From Hyphomicrobiales bacterium (GTDB taxonomy: Bacteria > Pseudomonadota > Alphaproteobacteria > Rhizobiales > Beijerinckiaceae), in assembly GCA_027483945.1 (NCBI GenBank), contig JAIXTM010000006.1, forward strand, positions 1 through 64,000: a stretch of DNA of 64,000 nucleotides, given 5' to 3'. The notes beneath the pieces are model-generated. The model had not been told where the DNA came from, ran no database searches, and worked only from the letters and a program-made list of their open reading frames with translations. Positions 31,778-42,300 of the stretch are shown here, piece by piece. Every line of letters begins with the position of its first letter. Position 1 is the first letter of the stretch. The position numbers were made by a program, and so were the translations under genes.

Positions 31778-33031
31778 CTAGGCTGAAAGCTGCTGAAGCT
31801 GGGCGTCGGGGACGGGATACGGCAGGTAAGCGAGGCGCTGGACGTAGCCCGCGCAGTTGCCGCCACCGCCGAAAGCATGGCCCACTCGCAGGGATATCAG
31901 CCCAGACGTGACGCCACCCGTAAGGAGCCTGACGGTGCCACCGTTCACGCACGCACTCGCGTTGCCGGCGCCATCAATCGAGACGGCGGCACGGAAAGAA
32001 GCACCGACAGAGTAAGTGCCCAAGATCGTCGCGTTGGAGAAGGCCCCGGCATTTGTGCGGCTCAGATACAGGCCACCGTCGGTAAAGGTCCTGAGCCTCC
32101 ATGTGTTGTTGGGGCCGATGTTGTCGTCCAAATAGAGGAGGTTTCCGTCAATCACAGCGGCCGACGAAAAGGTGCCCACGAGGGTGCATGAGCCACTCGG
32201 CGCAACTCCAAGCGCCGCCAGCGAGGACGATGGCAGATCAGCAAAGCGGGTCGTGGTGCCTGGCGTCCCGATTGGCGGGACGACAGGGGAAGTGGTGATT
32301 GCCGACTGCACAAGGCTCGGCAGCGCCAGGAACACCTGGAAATCCGGCTGAACGCCCGAGGCGAACACGAAAGCATAATCAGGCTGGACAAAAGCCGTCG
32401 ATGCGTTGGTAAGGGTGCGCGTGTGCAGCACCCGGCGGAGCGTCGTGGTCGGCGGGTCATTCGTGAACGCCTGCAACAAAAAGCCGCCCACATCACTTCG
32501 CTCAATAATGTATGACCCGGCTGTCGTGCCCGGGGGCAAAGACCCGGATACAAGCGCCGCATACATGCCCGACGTCCAGGTCTGGCCTGCCAAAGCCGCG
32601 ACTTGCTGGGTGCCTTCCGATCGGATGAGGCAGTTACTCGACACGGTAAGCGGCGCCGCGGCGAAAATGCGGACAATGATACCGGCCACGCCCTGCACCG
32701 TCGCGGTGCCGATGCGCTCCACAGACATTTCTGTGCCGGGAATCAGGCTCCAACTCGTCGGGCCGCTGCCGGGCGCCCCCGCGGAAAACCCTTCCCCGCG
32801 TGGATTCCGCACGCTGTTGGTGGTCTGACCCTCGATCAGAAGGCCAAGCGCCGGGTCGAAGCGCGGGGCATTGTTCCCGAACTCGACCAGCGCGCCGTCT
32901 GTGCTGCGGATGAGTGTGGCCGCCGACGCCCGCGTGAAACTGAGCGCCGGGTTCAGCCAGTTGGGGCCGACAAGGCTCCTGCCGGACAGCCGCCGGCTTA
33001 GGCCAAGGCCAAGACCCAGCGCCCCGAACAT
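31778..33031 (-). CDS. Fibre-like receptor-binding protein (third paralogue)
   Basis: 417 residues. LNPALSFTRASAATLIRSTD, TNSVRNPRGEGFSAGAPGSG, PTSW and a C-terminal lectin-like region (GSCTLVGTFSSAAVIDG, RAAVSIDGAGNASACVNGG) resemble phage adhesins with concanavalin-like domains. It shares NPR(A/G)EG...PTxW with the two upstream fibre genes. TGATG start. Confidence 0.7.
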   Translation of the reverse strand: MFGALGLGLGLSRRLSGRSLVGPNWLNPALSFTRASAATLIRSTDGALVEFGNNAPRFDPALGLLIEGQTTNSVRNPRGEGFSAGAPGSGPTSWSLIPGTEMSVERIGTATVQGVAGIIVRIFAAAPLTVSSNCLIRSEGTQQVAALAGQTWTSGMYAALVSGSLPPGTTAGSYIIERSDVGGFLLQAFTNDPPTTTLRRVLHTRTLTNASTAFVQPDYAFVFASGVQPDFQVFLALPSLVQSAITTSPVVPPIGTPGTTTRFADLPSSSLAALGVAPSGSCTLVGTFSSAAVIDGNLLYLDDNIGPNNTWRLRTFTDGGLYLSRTNAGAFSNATILGTYSVGASFRAAVSIDGAGNASACVNGGTVRLLTGGVTSGLISLRVGHAFGGGGNCAGYVQRLAYLPYPVPDAQLQQLSA

Positions 33032-33393
33032 CAGCGCGTGAACCAGGCGACCGCCATACCCGGCGCCGCCGCCATGTCGATCACGTCGCCGAAGTTGAAC
33101 TGCCCACGCGCGAGGTTCGCCAAGACCTGCGTCTTGGCCCCAGCCGCCGTGAAGCCCTCGATCAGCGGTCCTGCCACCCAGAGCCCCGACACCAGGGACA
33201 GGTTCACCCCGCAGATCAACCGCACCCCGATTTGCGCGTTGGGCTCATCCGGGTGCGCGGGGAAGGCGGTGCTGACGACGCCGGCGCTCGAAAGATCCTG
33301 GACAAAGAACAGCGACCCGAGCCGATACAGCGGCTGCTGCGCCGAGAACGGCATCGCTCGCTCCATCAAACGAAGCTCGATTCGAAGGCTCAT
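33031..33393 (-). CDS. Hypothetical distal-tail protein
   Basis: 120 residues. PFSAQQPLYRLGSLFFVQDL then a beta-rich body. ATG 33393 has GTGGAG upstream; ATG 33354 with GGAG is an alternative. A degenerate operator-like half-site TTGCGATTTT lies at 33477-33486 upstream. Confidence 0.6.
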   Translation of the reverse strand: MSLRIELRLMERAMPFSAQQPLYRLGSLFFVQDLSSAGVVSTAFPAHPDEPNAQIGVRLICGVNLSLVSGLWVAGPLIEGFTAAGAKTQVLANLARGQFNFGDVIDMAAAPGMAVAWFTR

Positions 33394-33493
33394 CTGCTGC
33401 ACTCCACTTCTTCAGATTCAAGACAACGACACCGACCCTCGTGCCAAGAAGTGACGGCCTAGTCGCACCATTGCGTTGCGATTTTCTGGGGCC

Positions 33494-34000
33494 TCACGCG
33501 ATGATTTTCGCCGCCGCGCGAAACAGGTCGTCGATCTGGCTGTCGGTCACGCCCAGGCCGGCGGCGATAGCGGCCACCGTCGGCGATGACCGCTCGAACG
33601 AGGCGGCATCGGCCCAAGCGATCTGGGCGAGCGCGTCACCACTCGCCGCGATGGCGGCCTCAACCGCCGGAAGCAGGCCAGCATTGTGCAATGCCGCCCG
33701 CGCCTGGAAGCGCGAGACGCTCTGCGGGACCGGGTTGCGTCCAAGGACCGGCATGCCCGGCGGATGATCAACCTCGGCGTCGCTCCACACGGCCGGCGCA
33801 GGACGGCCGCGGAACGCGGCTGCGACGTAATAGCCCGCCAATGGCTCGCCAGGGGTCTCCTCGTCGGCCGGAGGCGCATAGACCGTGCCAACTGGCAGAA
33901 GAGAAACATCCGCGGTCGTTCCATCGGCCAGGCCAGCAGCCGCGAGGGCCGAGAGGTAGGCGGCTTCGTCAGCCCAGCAATAGGTGGCGTATGTCCACAT
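33494..34000 (-). CDS. Tail fibre-associated protein
   Basis: 168 residues. YATYCWADEAAYLSALAAAG, EPLAGYYVAAAFRGRPAP and the C-terminal SRFQARAALHNAGLLPAVEA ... VTDSQIDDLFRAAAKII are typical of small proteins encoded after fibre genes (assembly or fibre subunit). Confidence 0.68.
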   Translation of the reverse strand: MWTYATYCWADEAAYLSALAAAGLADGTTADVSLLPVGTVYAPPADEETPGEPLAGYYVAAAFRGRPAPAVWSDAEVDHPPGMPVLGRNPVPQSVSRFQARAALHNAGLLPAVEAAIAASGDALAQIAWADAASFERSSPTVAAIAAGLGVTDSQIDDLFRAAAKIIA

Positions 34001-34013
34001 GAGGATTCTCCGA

Positions 34014-35477
34014 TCAGGTCAAAGCGGCCAGCGACGCGCCGAAGATGGCCGTCGGGCGGATTTCGATGCCCACCAGGCGCCCCGAGAGGGCGCGGGTCGT
34101 GCTGAACCGGCCGGGCATGATGTGGGTGACGTTCGGAATGGACGTCTGCCCGGTCAATTGCGCCCCCACTGCGCCGCGCGCCGCCACCTGCATCAGCCCG
34201 GCGTCGATATCCCACGCGAAGGCGCTGCGGATCGTCTGCCCCGCACTAGGCGCGGTGATCGTCACGCTCGCCGTGGTCAGCGGCGAGCCCCCCACTGTGC
34301 GGCGGAACACCACGCTCGTGTGCTGCGGATTGACGAGAAGGCCCATCACCTCGTTCGCGCCCAGGTCTCCAAGCGAAACCAGCGTCATAAAGTCGGTGTC
34401 ATTGGCCGACGTGAAGGCGCCTGGCTGGCTGTTCCAGTCCACGATGATGGTGCCGGCGCGCCGATTGTATCGTGACCCCAGCAACCGGACCGGAATGTCG
34501 ATGGTGCTCTGGGCACGCGATGTGGCAGCCGGGGAGCCCACCGGCGCGAGGATCGGCGCCGAGCAATAAGGCGCATTGATCTCCATGCTTGGCGCGCCGA
34601 CGAAGATGGTGAAATCCACCTCCGTCACGGTGTCGAGATAGGTCCAGCGGAGCCCAGGCTGTGACGGGGACGCGGAGGACGTCCAGGTTCGCGTGTATCG
34701 GGCGAGAGCGCCAGGAGTGAAGGCGGTTCCTGGGTCGTTGCCCAGATTGCCCCGCACGCCGAAATTGCCCACGTTGGTCAGGCTCCCAGCCACCAACTCG
34801 ACATAGACGCTCGTGCTGATGACATTCCCGACCGTATGCGAGACGGAGCCGTTCAGACCCCACTGCTGCGGGCCTGTGGATGTCGGAACGCCGGAGAACC
34901 TGACGAGAAGGCCCGGGATTCCGCGTCTCGTCGTGATTCCCACGACTTCGGTGATCGGCACACCAGTGGGACGCGCGCTCCATCCAGTCGGGAGTGTGCC
35001 GGGCGTGCCTGCGACGGCGCCCTCGGCCCGCGGGTTGGTTATCTGATTCGTGCGCGTCGGGGCGAAGGCCGCGCCAAGAGGAGCCAGCGTCGAGAAGTCG
35101 AACTCCCAGCGAAGCGTATCGACCGGAGTTTCTTCCAGGTTGCCGAGAGAATTGAATCCCCAAGCCGGGGTCGCGCGCACGACCGGCCACAGAGACGTAT
35201 CATTGAGCCGACGGCCCACCGTATTGTCGGCAGAGGCCGGCACGATCGCCCCGGCCAATGTGGCGCTCCCCGCCGCCGCGGCGCGGTCGATCCCGGTCTG
35301 CTCTCGATCCGCATCGGCAAGGATCACGTTCGCGTTCGAGGCGGCGAGTGCATCCGCCACATCACCGGCGACCGCGGCAACAGCGCGCATGTCGTCGGCA
35401 AGCAGGGGCGCATAGCCAAACGATGCATATTCGGCGGGGAGACGCGCCGCCAGGCGCAGTCGATCTGCTTCAGCCAT
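34014..35477 (-). CDS. Tail fibre/adhesin paralogue 2
   Basis: 487 residues. N-terminal helical part, then VGRRLNDTSLWPVVRATPAW, TNQITNPRAEGAVAGTPGTL and AGTIIVDWNSQPGAFTSAND. It parallels the next gene block by block, indicating tandem duplication. Probably binds host receptors. Confidence 0.75.
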   Translation of the reverse strand: MAEADRLRLAARLPAEYASFGYAPLLADDMRAVAAVAGDVADALAASNANVILADADREQTGIDRAAAAGSATLAGAIVPASADNTVGRRLNDTSLWPVVRATPAWGFNSLGNLEETPVDTLRWEFDFSTLAPLGAAFAPTRTNQITNPRAEGAVAGTPGTLPTGWSARPTGVPITEVVGITTRRGIPGLLVRFSGVPTSTGPQQWGLNGSVSHTVGNVISTSVYVELVAGSLTNVGNFGVRGNLGNDPGTAFTPGALARYTRTWTSSASPSQPGLRWTYLDTVTEVDFTIFVGAPSMEINAPYCSAPILAPVGSPAATSRAQSTIDIPVRLLGSRYNRRAGTIIVDWNSQPGAFTSANDTDFMTLVSLGDLGANEVMGLLVNPQHTSVVFRRTVGGSPLTTASVTITAPSAGQTIRSAFAWDIDAGLMQVAARGAVGAQLTGQTSIPNVTHIMPGRFSTTRALSGRLVGIEIRPTAIFGASLAALT

Positions 35478-35500
35478 TTTTCACTCCATCAGACTTTGCG

Positions 35501-36973
35501 TCATGTCATCGCCGCGAGGGTTGAACCAAAGACAGCCAGCGGGCGGATTTCCGCCAGGCGCAGCCCGCCGAAATGAGGGCGCGTGGTTGAGAAGCGGCCC
35601 GGCATGACGTGGGTGATCGCCGGCACACTGGTCTGGCCTGTGATCTGCGTGCCGGCAGCGCCGCGTGCTGCCACCTGGATCAGGCCAGCGTCCGCATCCC
35701 AAGCAAAAGCGCAGCGTGTGCTCTGACCGGCCGCTGGCGGCGTGATCGACACAGAGGCCGCCGTCTGCGCCACTCCACCGACAACCCGGCGAAACTCGAT
35801 GAGGTTGTGAGCGGGGTTCAGAACGACGCCCATCACTTCATTCGCGGTCGTGTCACCCAAGCTGATGAGCCCGAACGCATCGGTGTCGGCCGCTGATGTG
35901 AAGGGGCCGGGCTGGCTATTCCATTCGACGACGACAACACCCTGCCTCGGGTTATAGCGCGCGCCGAGATCCCGCACCGGAACGGAGACCAGGCCCTGGG
36001 CTCGCGTGAAGCTGCTGGGGCTCCCGACAGGGGGAAGGATAGGGGCGGAAGAAAAGGGCGCCTGCTCCAACTGTGGCAATGCGAAGCGGATCACTGCGTC
36101 GACCGCCCCCGACGTGGTGATGTAGACGCGGCTCATGACGCGCTCCGTCCCCGCCATCGCCGATGCCATAACCACCTGGCCGCGCTGTGTGCTCAAGGCC
36201 GCCGTCGTGGGCACCAGGGAAACGCCCGGGCTGTCGCCAAGGAAAGTGCCAGCCGCCGTCCCCTGCCGGATGAGCAGGCTCAAGGCGAGGTTCGCCATGG
36301 AGCCACTGACCAGTTGATGGAAGACCGCCGCCGACCAGGTCTGGCCCGGGCTTCCCACGACGCCGCTTAGCGATCCGAATTGGAGTTGCACCACCCCGCT
36401 GCCACTGCCGGTAATCGTCAACTCCAAGCCCGTCATGCCGGATGCCGTGAATGAGGACGACGTGATCGTCACGCCGGCTGGTCCGGTCGGAACCACCCAG
36501 CTTGTCGGTGGCAGACCTTCGGCGCGGGGATTGGGCAGCCAATTCACGCGCGCCCCGGCGAACGCCGCACCGAGCGACGCATTGGTCGCCAGGTCGAACG
36601 ACCACGGAAGCGTATCCGACGCCGTTTCCACCAGCGCCCCATCCGGCCCGAAGCTCCAGAACGGGGTGGCGCGCGTCACGGACCAAAGCGCGGTGTCATT
36701 CAGCCGGCGGCCGACAGAACGATCCACGGTGGCCGCTACGATGCCTGCCGCGCCTTGCGCGATGGCAGAGACGGCTATCCGGTCGGCCAAGGTCTGGGCA
36801 CGGCTGGCGGCGACGCTTGCTTTGCCGGCGGTCGCGCCGAGTGATGCGGATGAGATATCAGCCGCGATGTTCGCCACCGAGATAAGGTCGACCGGCATTA
36901 CCGGCGCATAGCTGAATCCCAGGTAATCGGCGGTGACGCGTGCGGACAGCCGCGTGCGATCAGCTTCCGGCAT
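35501..36973 (-). CDS. Tail fibre/adhesin paralogue 1
   Basis: 490 residues from an ATG overlapping the upstream stop (TGATG). VGRRLNDTALWSVTRATPFW, NWLPNPRAEGLPPTSW, RQGVVVVEWNSQPGPFTSAA and MPGRFSTTRPHFGG align with paralogue 2. The N-terminal 90 residues (Ala/Ser helix) may attach to the tail. Confidence 0.75.
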   Translation of the reverse strand: MPEADRTRLSARVTADYLGFSYAPVMPVDLISVANIAADISSASLGATAGKASVAASRAQTLADRIAVSAIAQGAAGIVAATVDRSVGRRLNDTALWSVTRATPFWSFGPDGALVETASDTLPWSFDLATNASLGAAFAGARVNWLPNPRAEGLPPTSWVVPTGPAGVTITSSSFTASGMTGLELTITGSGSGVVQLQFGSLSGVVGSPGQTWSAAVFHQLVSGSMANLALSLLIRQGTAAGTFLGDSPGVSLVPTTAALSTQRGQVVMASAMAGTERVMSRVYITTSGAVDAVIRFALPQLEQAPFSSAPILPPVGSPSSFTRAQGLVSVPVRDLGARYNPRQGVVVVEWNSQPGPFTSAADTDAFGLISLGDTTANEVMGVVLNPAHNLIEFRRVVGGVAQTAASVSITPPAAGQSTRCAFAWDADAGLIQVAARGAAGTQITGQTSVPAITHVMPGRFSTTRPHFGGLRLAEIRPLAVFGSTLAAMT

Positions 36974-37839
36974 CAGATCAACTCCTCTGCGGTGATGGAC
37001 CACGACCACTCTTCGAAGTTGGGAATGGCGATCGGGCTCGTGTCGGACAGGGCCGCATAGATGGTCCGCCGGAAGCGGTAGACGCCGTCTTCCTCCGGGT
37101 CCATCACGAGAAGGAAGTCGCCCGTCTTGCCGATCTGGCGGTCGATTTCGAATGCGGTGCCAAGAGCTTCCGCCTGGGTCAGGCCGGGGAACGACAGCGA
37201 GAATTGCCGGTAGCGAGGACGGGGCGAAGTCAGGCGCGCGCCGCCGCGTGTGCGGCGCACCTCGCTTGGGTCGATGTAGCGGATGCTGGCTCCATAGGCC
37301 GCGTTTTCGGCCGGCGCCCAGGTCTGCCCGGCCAGGAATCGGCCCGCCTGGAAGTAGCCGGCCGCGTTTGCGGCGTCCTCGATGTAGATCCAGATGTAGC
37401 GGCCGATGACATAGCTGGGGGCGAAGTAGAGAGCGATGGTGCCGCCGGGATAGCGAGATTGGTCGATGCCATCCCAAGGGAAAGACCCCCATGGCGCGCT
37501 GCCGAAGACGACGGTTTCGACCCACATGTTCATCAGGCCCGTGTCGAGCTTGCGGAGAGCCGGGTTCGTATCACTCGCGTCGTCGGTCACCACGATCCGC
37601 CATTTGCTGGCCGTCGATCCGTTGTGATTCAGCAGCGCAAAACCAGAGACCGCCTCCGGCTTCACCGTGCCAAGATCGACGACGAAGCGGGTGTGGGCGG
37701 TGGAGGCGCTCGTGCTGCGGGCTACCGCCTGCACATCGGGCGTCTGCAGCGAGTTGAGCGGCAGGCCCGAAACCCAAGACCCTCCGGAAAGGGTTCCTCG
37801 ATCCGATGCTTTGTCCCAGAGCAGGGTGACGTTTGCCAT
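36973..37839 (-). CDS. Distal tail protein
   Basis: 288 residues. MANVTLLWDKASDRGTLSGG, FVVDLGTVKPEAVSGFALLN, WRIVVTDDASD form a discoidin-like beta sandwich; the C-terminal half (PRYRQFSLSFPGLTQAEALG, IAIPNFEEWSWSITAEEL) resembles siphovirus tail-tip proteins. Start is TAATG-coupled. Confidence 0.72.
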   Translation of the reverse strand: MANVTLLWDKASDRGTLSGGSWVSGLPLNSLQTPDVQAVARSTSASTAHTRFVVDLGTVKPEAVSGFALLNHNGSTASKWRIVVTDDASDTNPALRKLDTGLMNMWVETVVFGSAPWGSFPWDGIDQSRYPGGTIALYFAPSYVIGRYIWIYIEDAANAAGYFQAGRFLAGQTWAPAENAAYGASIRYIDPSEVRRTRGGARLTSPRPRYRQFSLSFPGLTQAEALGTAFEIDRQIGKTGDFLLVMDPEEDGVYRFRRTIYAALSDTSPIAIPNFEEWSWSITAEELI

Positions 37840-39344
37840 TATCCCCACAACTCCATTGCGAGAATGCCGTCCGCGGCCTTCCTGGTTACGCTCATGACCC
37901 TCATCTTTCGTCCGGCTGCCAGGCCGAAGCGGCTATCGAAAATCTCAACCGTGACACCGGGCCGCACGCCGGCCGTGAAGGGCACCTCCGCGTTGAAGGC
38001 TTGGCGCCTCGGCCCATAGAGATCGACGCGCCTCTGCGCCTCCGCCAAGGCGTCCGCGGCCAGGTCGAACCCGGTGTCGAGCGTCTCTTCGCGCGCGAGA
38101 AGCGACTCCGTCGCCACCGAGGCGCTCGCGTGCCGCTCTTGCCGCCACTCCTCGATCAGCGCGGTGCGCGCGGCGCCGACCACCGACGAGGCAATCTCCT
38201 GGTCGCCCAGCGGGCGCGTTCTCTGGCCATATCGGATGGTCTGCGCCTTCAGCCTGCGCTCGGTCGGCCGCGGCTCAAGCCGGAAGAAGTCCCGCTCCCG
38301 GAAGGTGAAGGTGGGAACCATGTCGGGGGGCTCAAGGCGACCGATAACGATCTTCCTGGCGTCGTTGAACCCGTAGTAGATGCCGGGGCTCTCCGCGATG
38401 GCGTCCAGGACGTTCCGCACCGTAAGGTCGCTGGTCCCGTCATACCAATGGCCGAGCGTCTGGGCGCAGGCCGCGTTGATGGCCGTGAGGGATGCGGAGT
38501 CGAAGTCGGACGCCGAAAGAGAAGTGGCGACGTCGACCACATGGACGGCGATATCGCCGAAACGCTTCAGGACGGTCGCCACGGGCTTTGCGCCCTCCGC
38601 GTCGAGGGTGAGGACGCCGGACGGCGCCACGCCCGTCCTGACAAGCCCCAGGGCGTTGCATGTGCCATATTGGCCGGCGGGGATACTGGCCGCCGTCAAG
38701 GCGGCATAGCTTGCGAAGTCGCCGGCGCCCGTGAGAACCACCCCGGCATCGCGCACCTCGAGAGGGCCGCCCACGGGGCCATCATTGTAGCAGAACACCC
38801 ACGACGCCTGGTTGATGAGGACAGGGACGAATTGCCGCTTCACGCCCATGAGCCGCGGCTTCCGACGATCCTTGAACTCGGTCGGCCCTTCGGCGCCGCC
38901 CGTTCCGGCGAAGCGGTTCGGCTGATAGGGCTCGTCCAGAAGGATCTGCAGGTCCCGAATTTCAATCGTGATCAGGTCGCCAAGGACAATCTGCTCCGCG
39001 GTCCCACTGAACACCACGGCGAAATCGGACAGCACGGGGCTCTGGATCGGCGTGTAGCGGACCTCGATGGAGCGTCCATCCCAATCGTATTGCACCAGGC
39101 CATCAAGCGCCCCGTCGTCATTCGCCAGGGTGATTTCACCCACGCTGATATCGGATCGGCCCGTCGCATCGCCACCGGCGTAGAGGCTCTCCGTGATCGT
39201 GAGAGGCGCCTCGACCCGGCGCCGCCAGTAGACGGATGCCGGCGCCTCGGAGGGCGTGGTCGTGAACCCAACATCGGAGAAATAGAGCGAGCGCGTGGCC
39301 GCGATCGCAGGGTCGTAGGGCTGGGCGAGAAGGAGCCAGGGCAT
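37839..39344 (-). CDS. Tail-tip/baseplate protein
   Basis: 501 residues. Beta-rich start with VYWRRRVEAPLTITESLYAG, hub-like middle (TFTFRERDFFRLEPRPTERR) and a C-terminal GVRPGVTVEIFDSRFGLAAG. It lies directly after the tape measure, the usual place of distal tail or hub proteins. TGATG start. Confidence 0.7.
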   Translation of the reverse strand: MPWLLLAQPYDPAIAATRSLYFSDVGFTTTPSEAPASVYWRRRVEAPLTITESLYAGGDATGRSDISVGEITLANDDGALDGLVQYDWDGRSIEVRYTPIQSPVLSDFAVVFSGTAEQIVLGDLITIEIRDLQILLDEPYQPNRFAGTGGAEGPTEFKDRRKPRLMGVKRQFVPVLINQASWVFCYNDGPVGGPLEVRDAGVVLTGAGDFASYAALTAASIPAGQYGTCNALGLVRTGVAPSGVLTLDAEGAKPVATVLKRFGDIAVHVVDVATSLSASDFDSASLTAINAACAQTLGHWYDGTSDLTVRNVLDAIAESPGIYYGFNDARKIVIGRLEPPDMVPTFTFRERDFFRLEPRPTERRLKAQTIRYGQRTRPLGDQEIASSVVGAARTALIEEWRQERHASASVATESLLAREETLDTGFDLAADALAEAQRRVDLYGPRRQAFNAEVPFTAGVRPGVTVEIFDSRFGLAAGRKMRVMSVTRKAADGILAMELWG

Positions 39345-42300
39345 CACGCCACCTTCCGGCGGCGGCCCACCGCGCCTCTATCGCGCGCCACCGCCTCGGT
39401 CGCCTCAGCAGTCTTGCCGGACGAGTCGGCAATATCCTCGCGTGTGCGCTGCGCGCGCTTCGCGTCGGCATCGCGCTCGGCCCGCAGATAGGCGACCTCG
39501 CGGCGAAGGTCACGAAGCTCCCGAACGATCGGGCTCAGGTCGAACAGGTCGCCGGAAGCGCGCACCCCCAGGCTCCCGTCGGGCGCCCGCTGCAAGGGCA
39601 TGATGGCTTCAGGCCCGGCTTCACCGAGCATCCCGGTCCCGCGCCGCATTGGGAACAGCACCGGGCCATCGAAGACGCCGCCCTGGGCGAACTTCACGAT
39701 GCTGGAAGCATTCTCCTGCGCCCAGGGGCGCGCCTGCACGACAAGCCCGCTGCCAATGACGCCGGCCGCCGTCCGCCAGAGCAGGTTCAGGTCCTCCGAC
39801 ATTCGGCGCGTGTGTCCATTCGCCTCCGTGCCGATGGCTGTCATGGCGACGATTTGCTCACGCCCCACGACCAGCATGGCGTTGAGGATTCCAGAGAGCT
39901 TGTCGTCGATGCTTCGGCTGATCTGGACCGTCTCGATCGTCTCCACGGTCTGGGTGACGGTGCGGTTCACCGATCCGGGCGTGATGACCTCTGAGCCTGT
40001 CGGATCGGCAACGGACTGGCTCACGTTGCGAGCGATGGTGCCGCCACTCACGATCAGGGCGCGTTCGGACTCGGTCAGGTCGCGCTGCAGGATTTGCTCG
40101 ACCCGGCGCTCGACAGACCCCGCCTGCACAAGCCCAGCCCGCTCGGCCGCGGTCATGTCGCGGCCGAGCGACTGCTCGACAACCCGTTGCACCGCCTCCG
40201 ATGCCACCAGCGTCGCCACTTCGGACGGCGTCAGGTTGCGCCCGAGCCGCTGCTCGACTTCGCGGATGAATTGGCCGCCGGTGACCAAGCTCGTCCGCTC
40301 GGCCGGCGTCAGATCGCGGGCCATCGCCTGCTCGATATCCCGACGAACCAGGCTCCCCTCGACCAGGGCAGACTTCTCCGCCGCCGTGAGGAAGCGACCC
40401 AGCCGCTCCTCGACGGAGCGCAGCACCAATTGGGCCTGCACCAAGCGCGCGCGATCCGCTTCAGGCAGAAGGTTCAGCGCCTCTGTGATGGTGCGAACCA
40501 CCGCGATATCGACTGCCACGTCGATGCCGCCGCCCAGCTTCTTCAACTCATCGAGGATCAGGGAGTCGTAGCTGCGCGTGGCCGGGAGGTTCTCAAGCGA
40601 CGAAAGCACGAAGGTGCGGATGGCCTGGAAGTCAGCCCCGCTGGCATACTGCGCCTGGCCGGTAGAGAGCAGGCGATCGGCCGACGTTGTGATCCGCGAC
40701 AAGGCTTCCTGGTCGCCGTCGCGCGCCAGGGTCAGATCGCGGCCGAATTGCTGCTGGGCAGCGGCCAGCGCGTCAGCGCCCGAGACGCCGCCCGCGCCGG
40801 TCGACGTCCGCAACTCGTCCAGATAGGCGCGGATGCTTCGCCCCGCCTGGCGCGTGGCCTCCCTCGTCGCCTCGGAGAGTTGGTTCACAAGCTGCACGCG
40901 CTCGGCTGTCAGCGCCTGCTCGGTCTTGCCGATGGTGGCCGCGGCTTCAGCCGCGCCCACGCCAAGGTCGATGAGGGCCTTCCGAAGCTGCGCGATCTCG
41001 TCACGTGCCGCGATATCGAACGACATGAGCGCCGCCTCGTCGGTCCGTCCCGCCGCGCGCAGCAGCCGAAGATCCGCATTGTCGTTGATGGAACGAACCT
41101 GGGCGATGCGTTCAAGGGCGCGATCTTGTGCCTCCTTCTGCAAGGTTTCACTGAACCGCTGCACGTAGAGGGACGTGTTCTCCACGTCGAAGCCAAGGTC
41201 GATGAATTGCTTCCGGAGAGCATCAACCTGATCCTCGATGGACCGCTGTTCCTGCATGTCTCGGAAGACCTGGGACATTGAACCTGCGTCGCCGATCAAC
41301 CCAGCTACGGCGGCGCGGCGGTTCACTTCGATCGCGCTATCCCAAACCCGCCTCACTCGGCTGGCCTCGATATCAGCGGCCTCCTTCTTCAAGGCTTGTC
41401 CGAAGCGGTCGACATAGATGGCCGTGTTCTCGGCGTCCCAGCCCAGGTCCTCGAACTGCTTGCGAAGAGCCTCCATCTGAAGGTCAATGGACCGCTGGGT
41501 CTGCATGGCTTCGTGCGCTTGCGAAACGGCGCCAGCGTCGCCCAGAACGCCAGCGGCCGCCGCGCGACGGTTCACCTCGACCGAGGTTTCCCATATCTGC
41601 ATGCCGCGCGCCTTGTTCGCGTCATCCGCTTCTCTTTGGAGGGTGGCGCGGAATCGTTCGATATACTCACCCGCATACGCGGCTTCCCACCCAAGGTCCT
41701 CGAATTGCTTCGCTAGTGCCTCAACTTGGGTTTCAATCGAGCGTGCCTGCTGCCAGCTTTCGTAATACTGAGTAAGGGTGCCGGCATCACCAAGCATCCC
41801 GGTGGCGCTTGCACGTCGAGTCACTTCGAAGATGATATCGGTGATCGATTCGTTGCGCGCCTTCAGGCGCTTGGCTGTCTCTGCCGCCTGCACAGCCTGT
41901 AGCTGCTGGATCAGCCCGGCTGCGTTTTCGCTTGATACACCAAGCGAATCCAGCCTGATCCGGAGGTCCTCTACTTCAGCCGCAGCGCGCACCGCTGCTG
42001 CGTTCATGTCGTTCCAAAATTTAACGGCGCCCTCGTTGCCCCCCCAAAGGTCCGCGTCCACAGCGCGAGCTATGATGCTCGAAGAAATGTCCGAGACTTC
42101 GCGGTCTCGCTCGCTTGTGATCCTCTGCGTCGCCTCATCGCGCTTCCTGGCAAGGGCGTCTTCGGCCAGCCCAAGCGCGCGCGCCTTCTCGATGGCGTCG
42201 TTGTATGGCTTTGCGGCCGCCTCGATGGACTTCGCGTATTCGTTGGCGGCGCTCCCTGCTTCCACCATGGCCTTGTAGGTCTTCTCATACCATTCGAGGT

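Noticed and set aside
33463-33486. A possible operator upstream of the gene at 33393
   Set aside because: Only the right half TTGCGATTTT is intact; the left half is three bases out of register, so I do not list it as an operator.
40094-41281. Long plus-strand reading frames opposite the tape measure gene
   Set aside because: Antisense shadows produced by the GC-rich codon pattern of the real gene; the same occurs opposite most structural genes.
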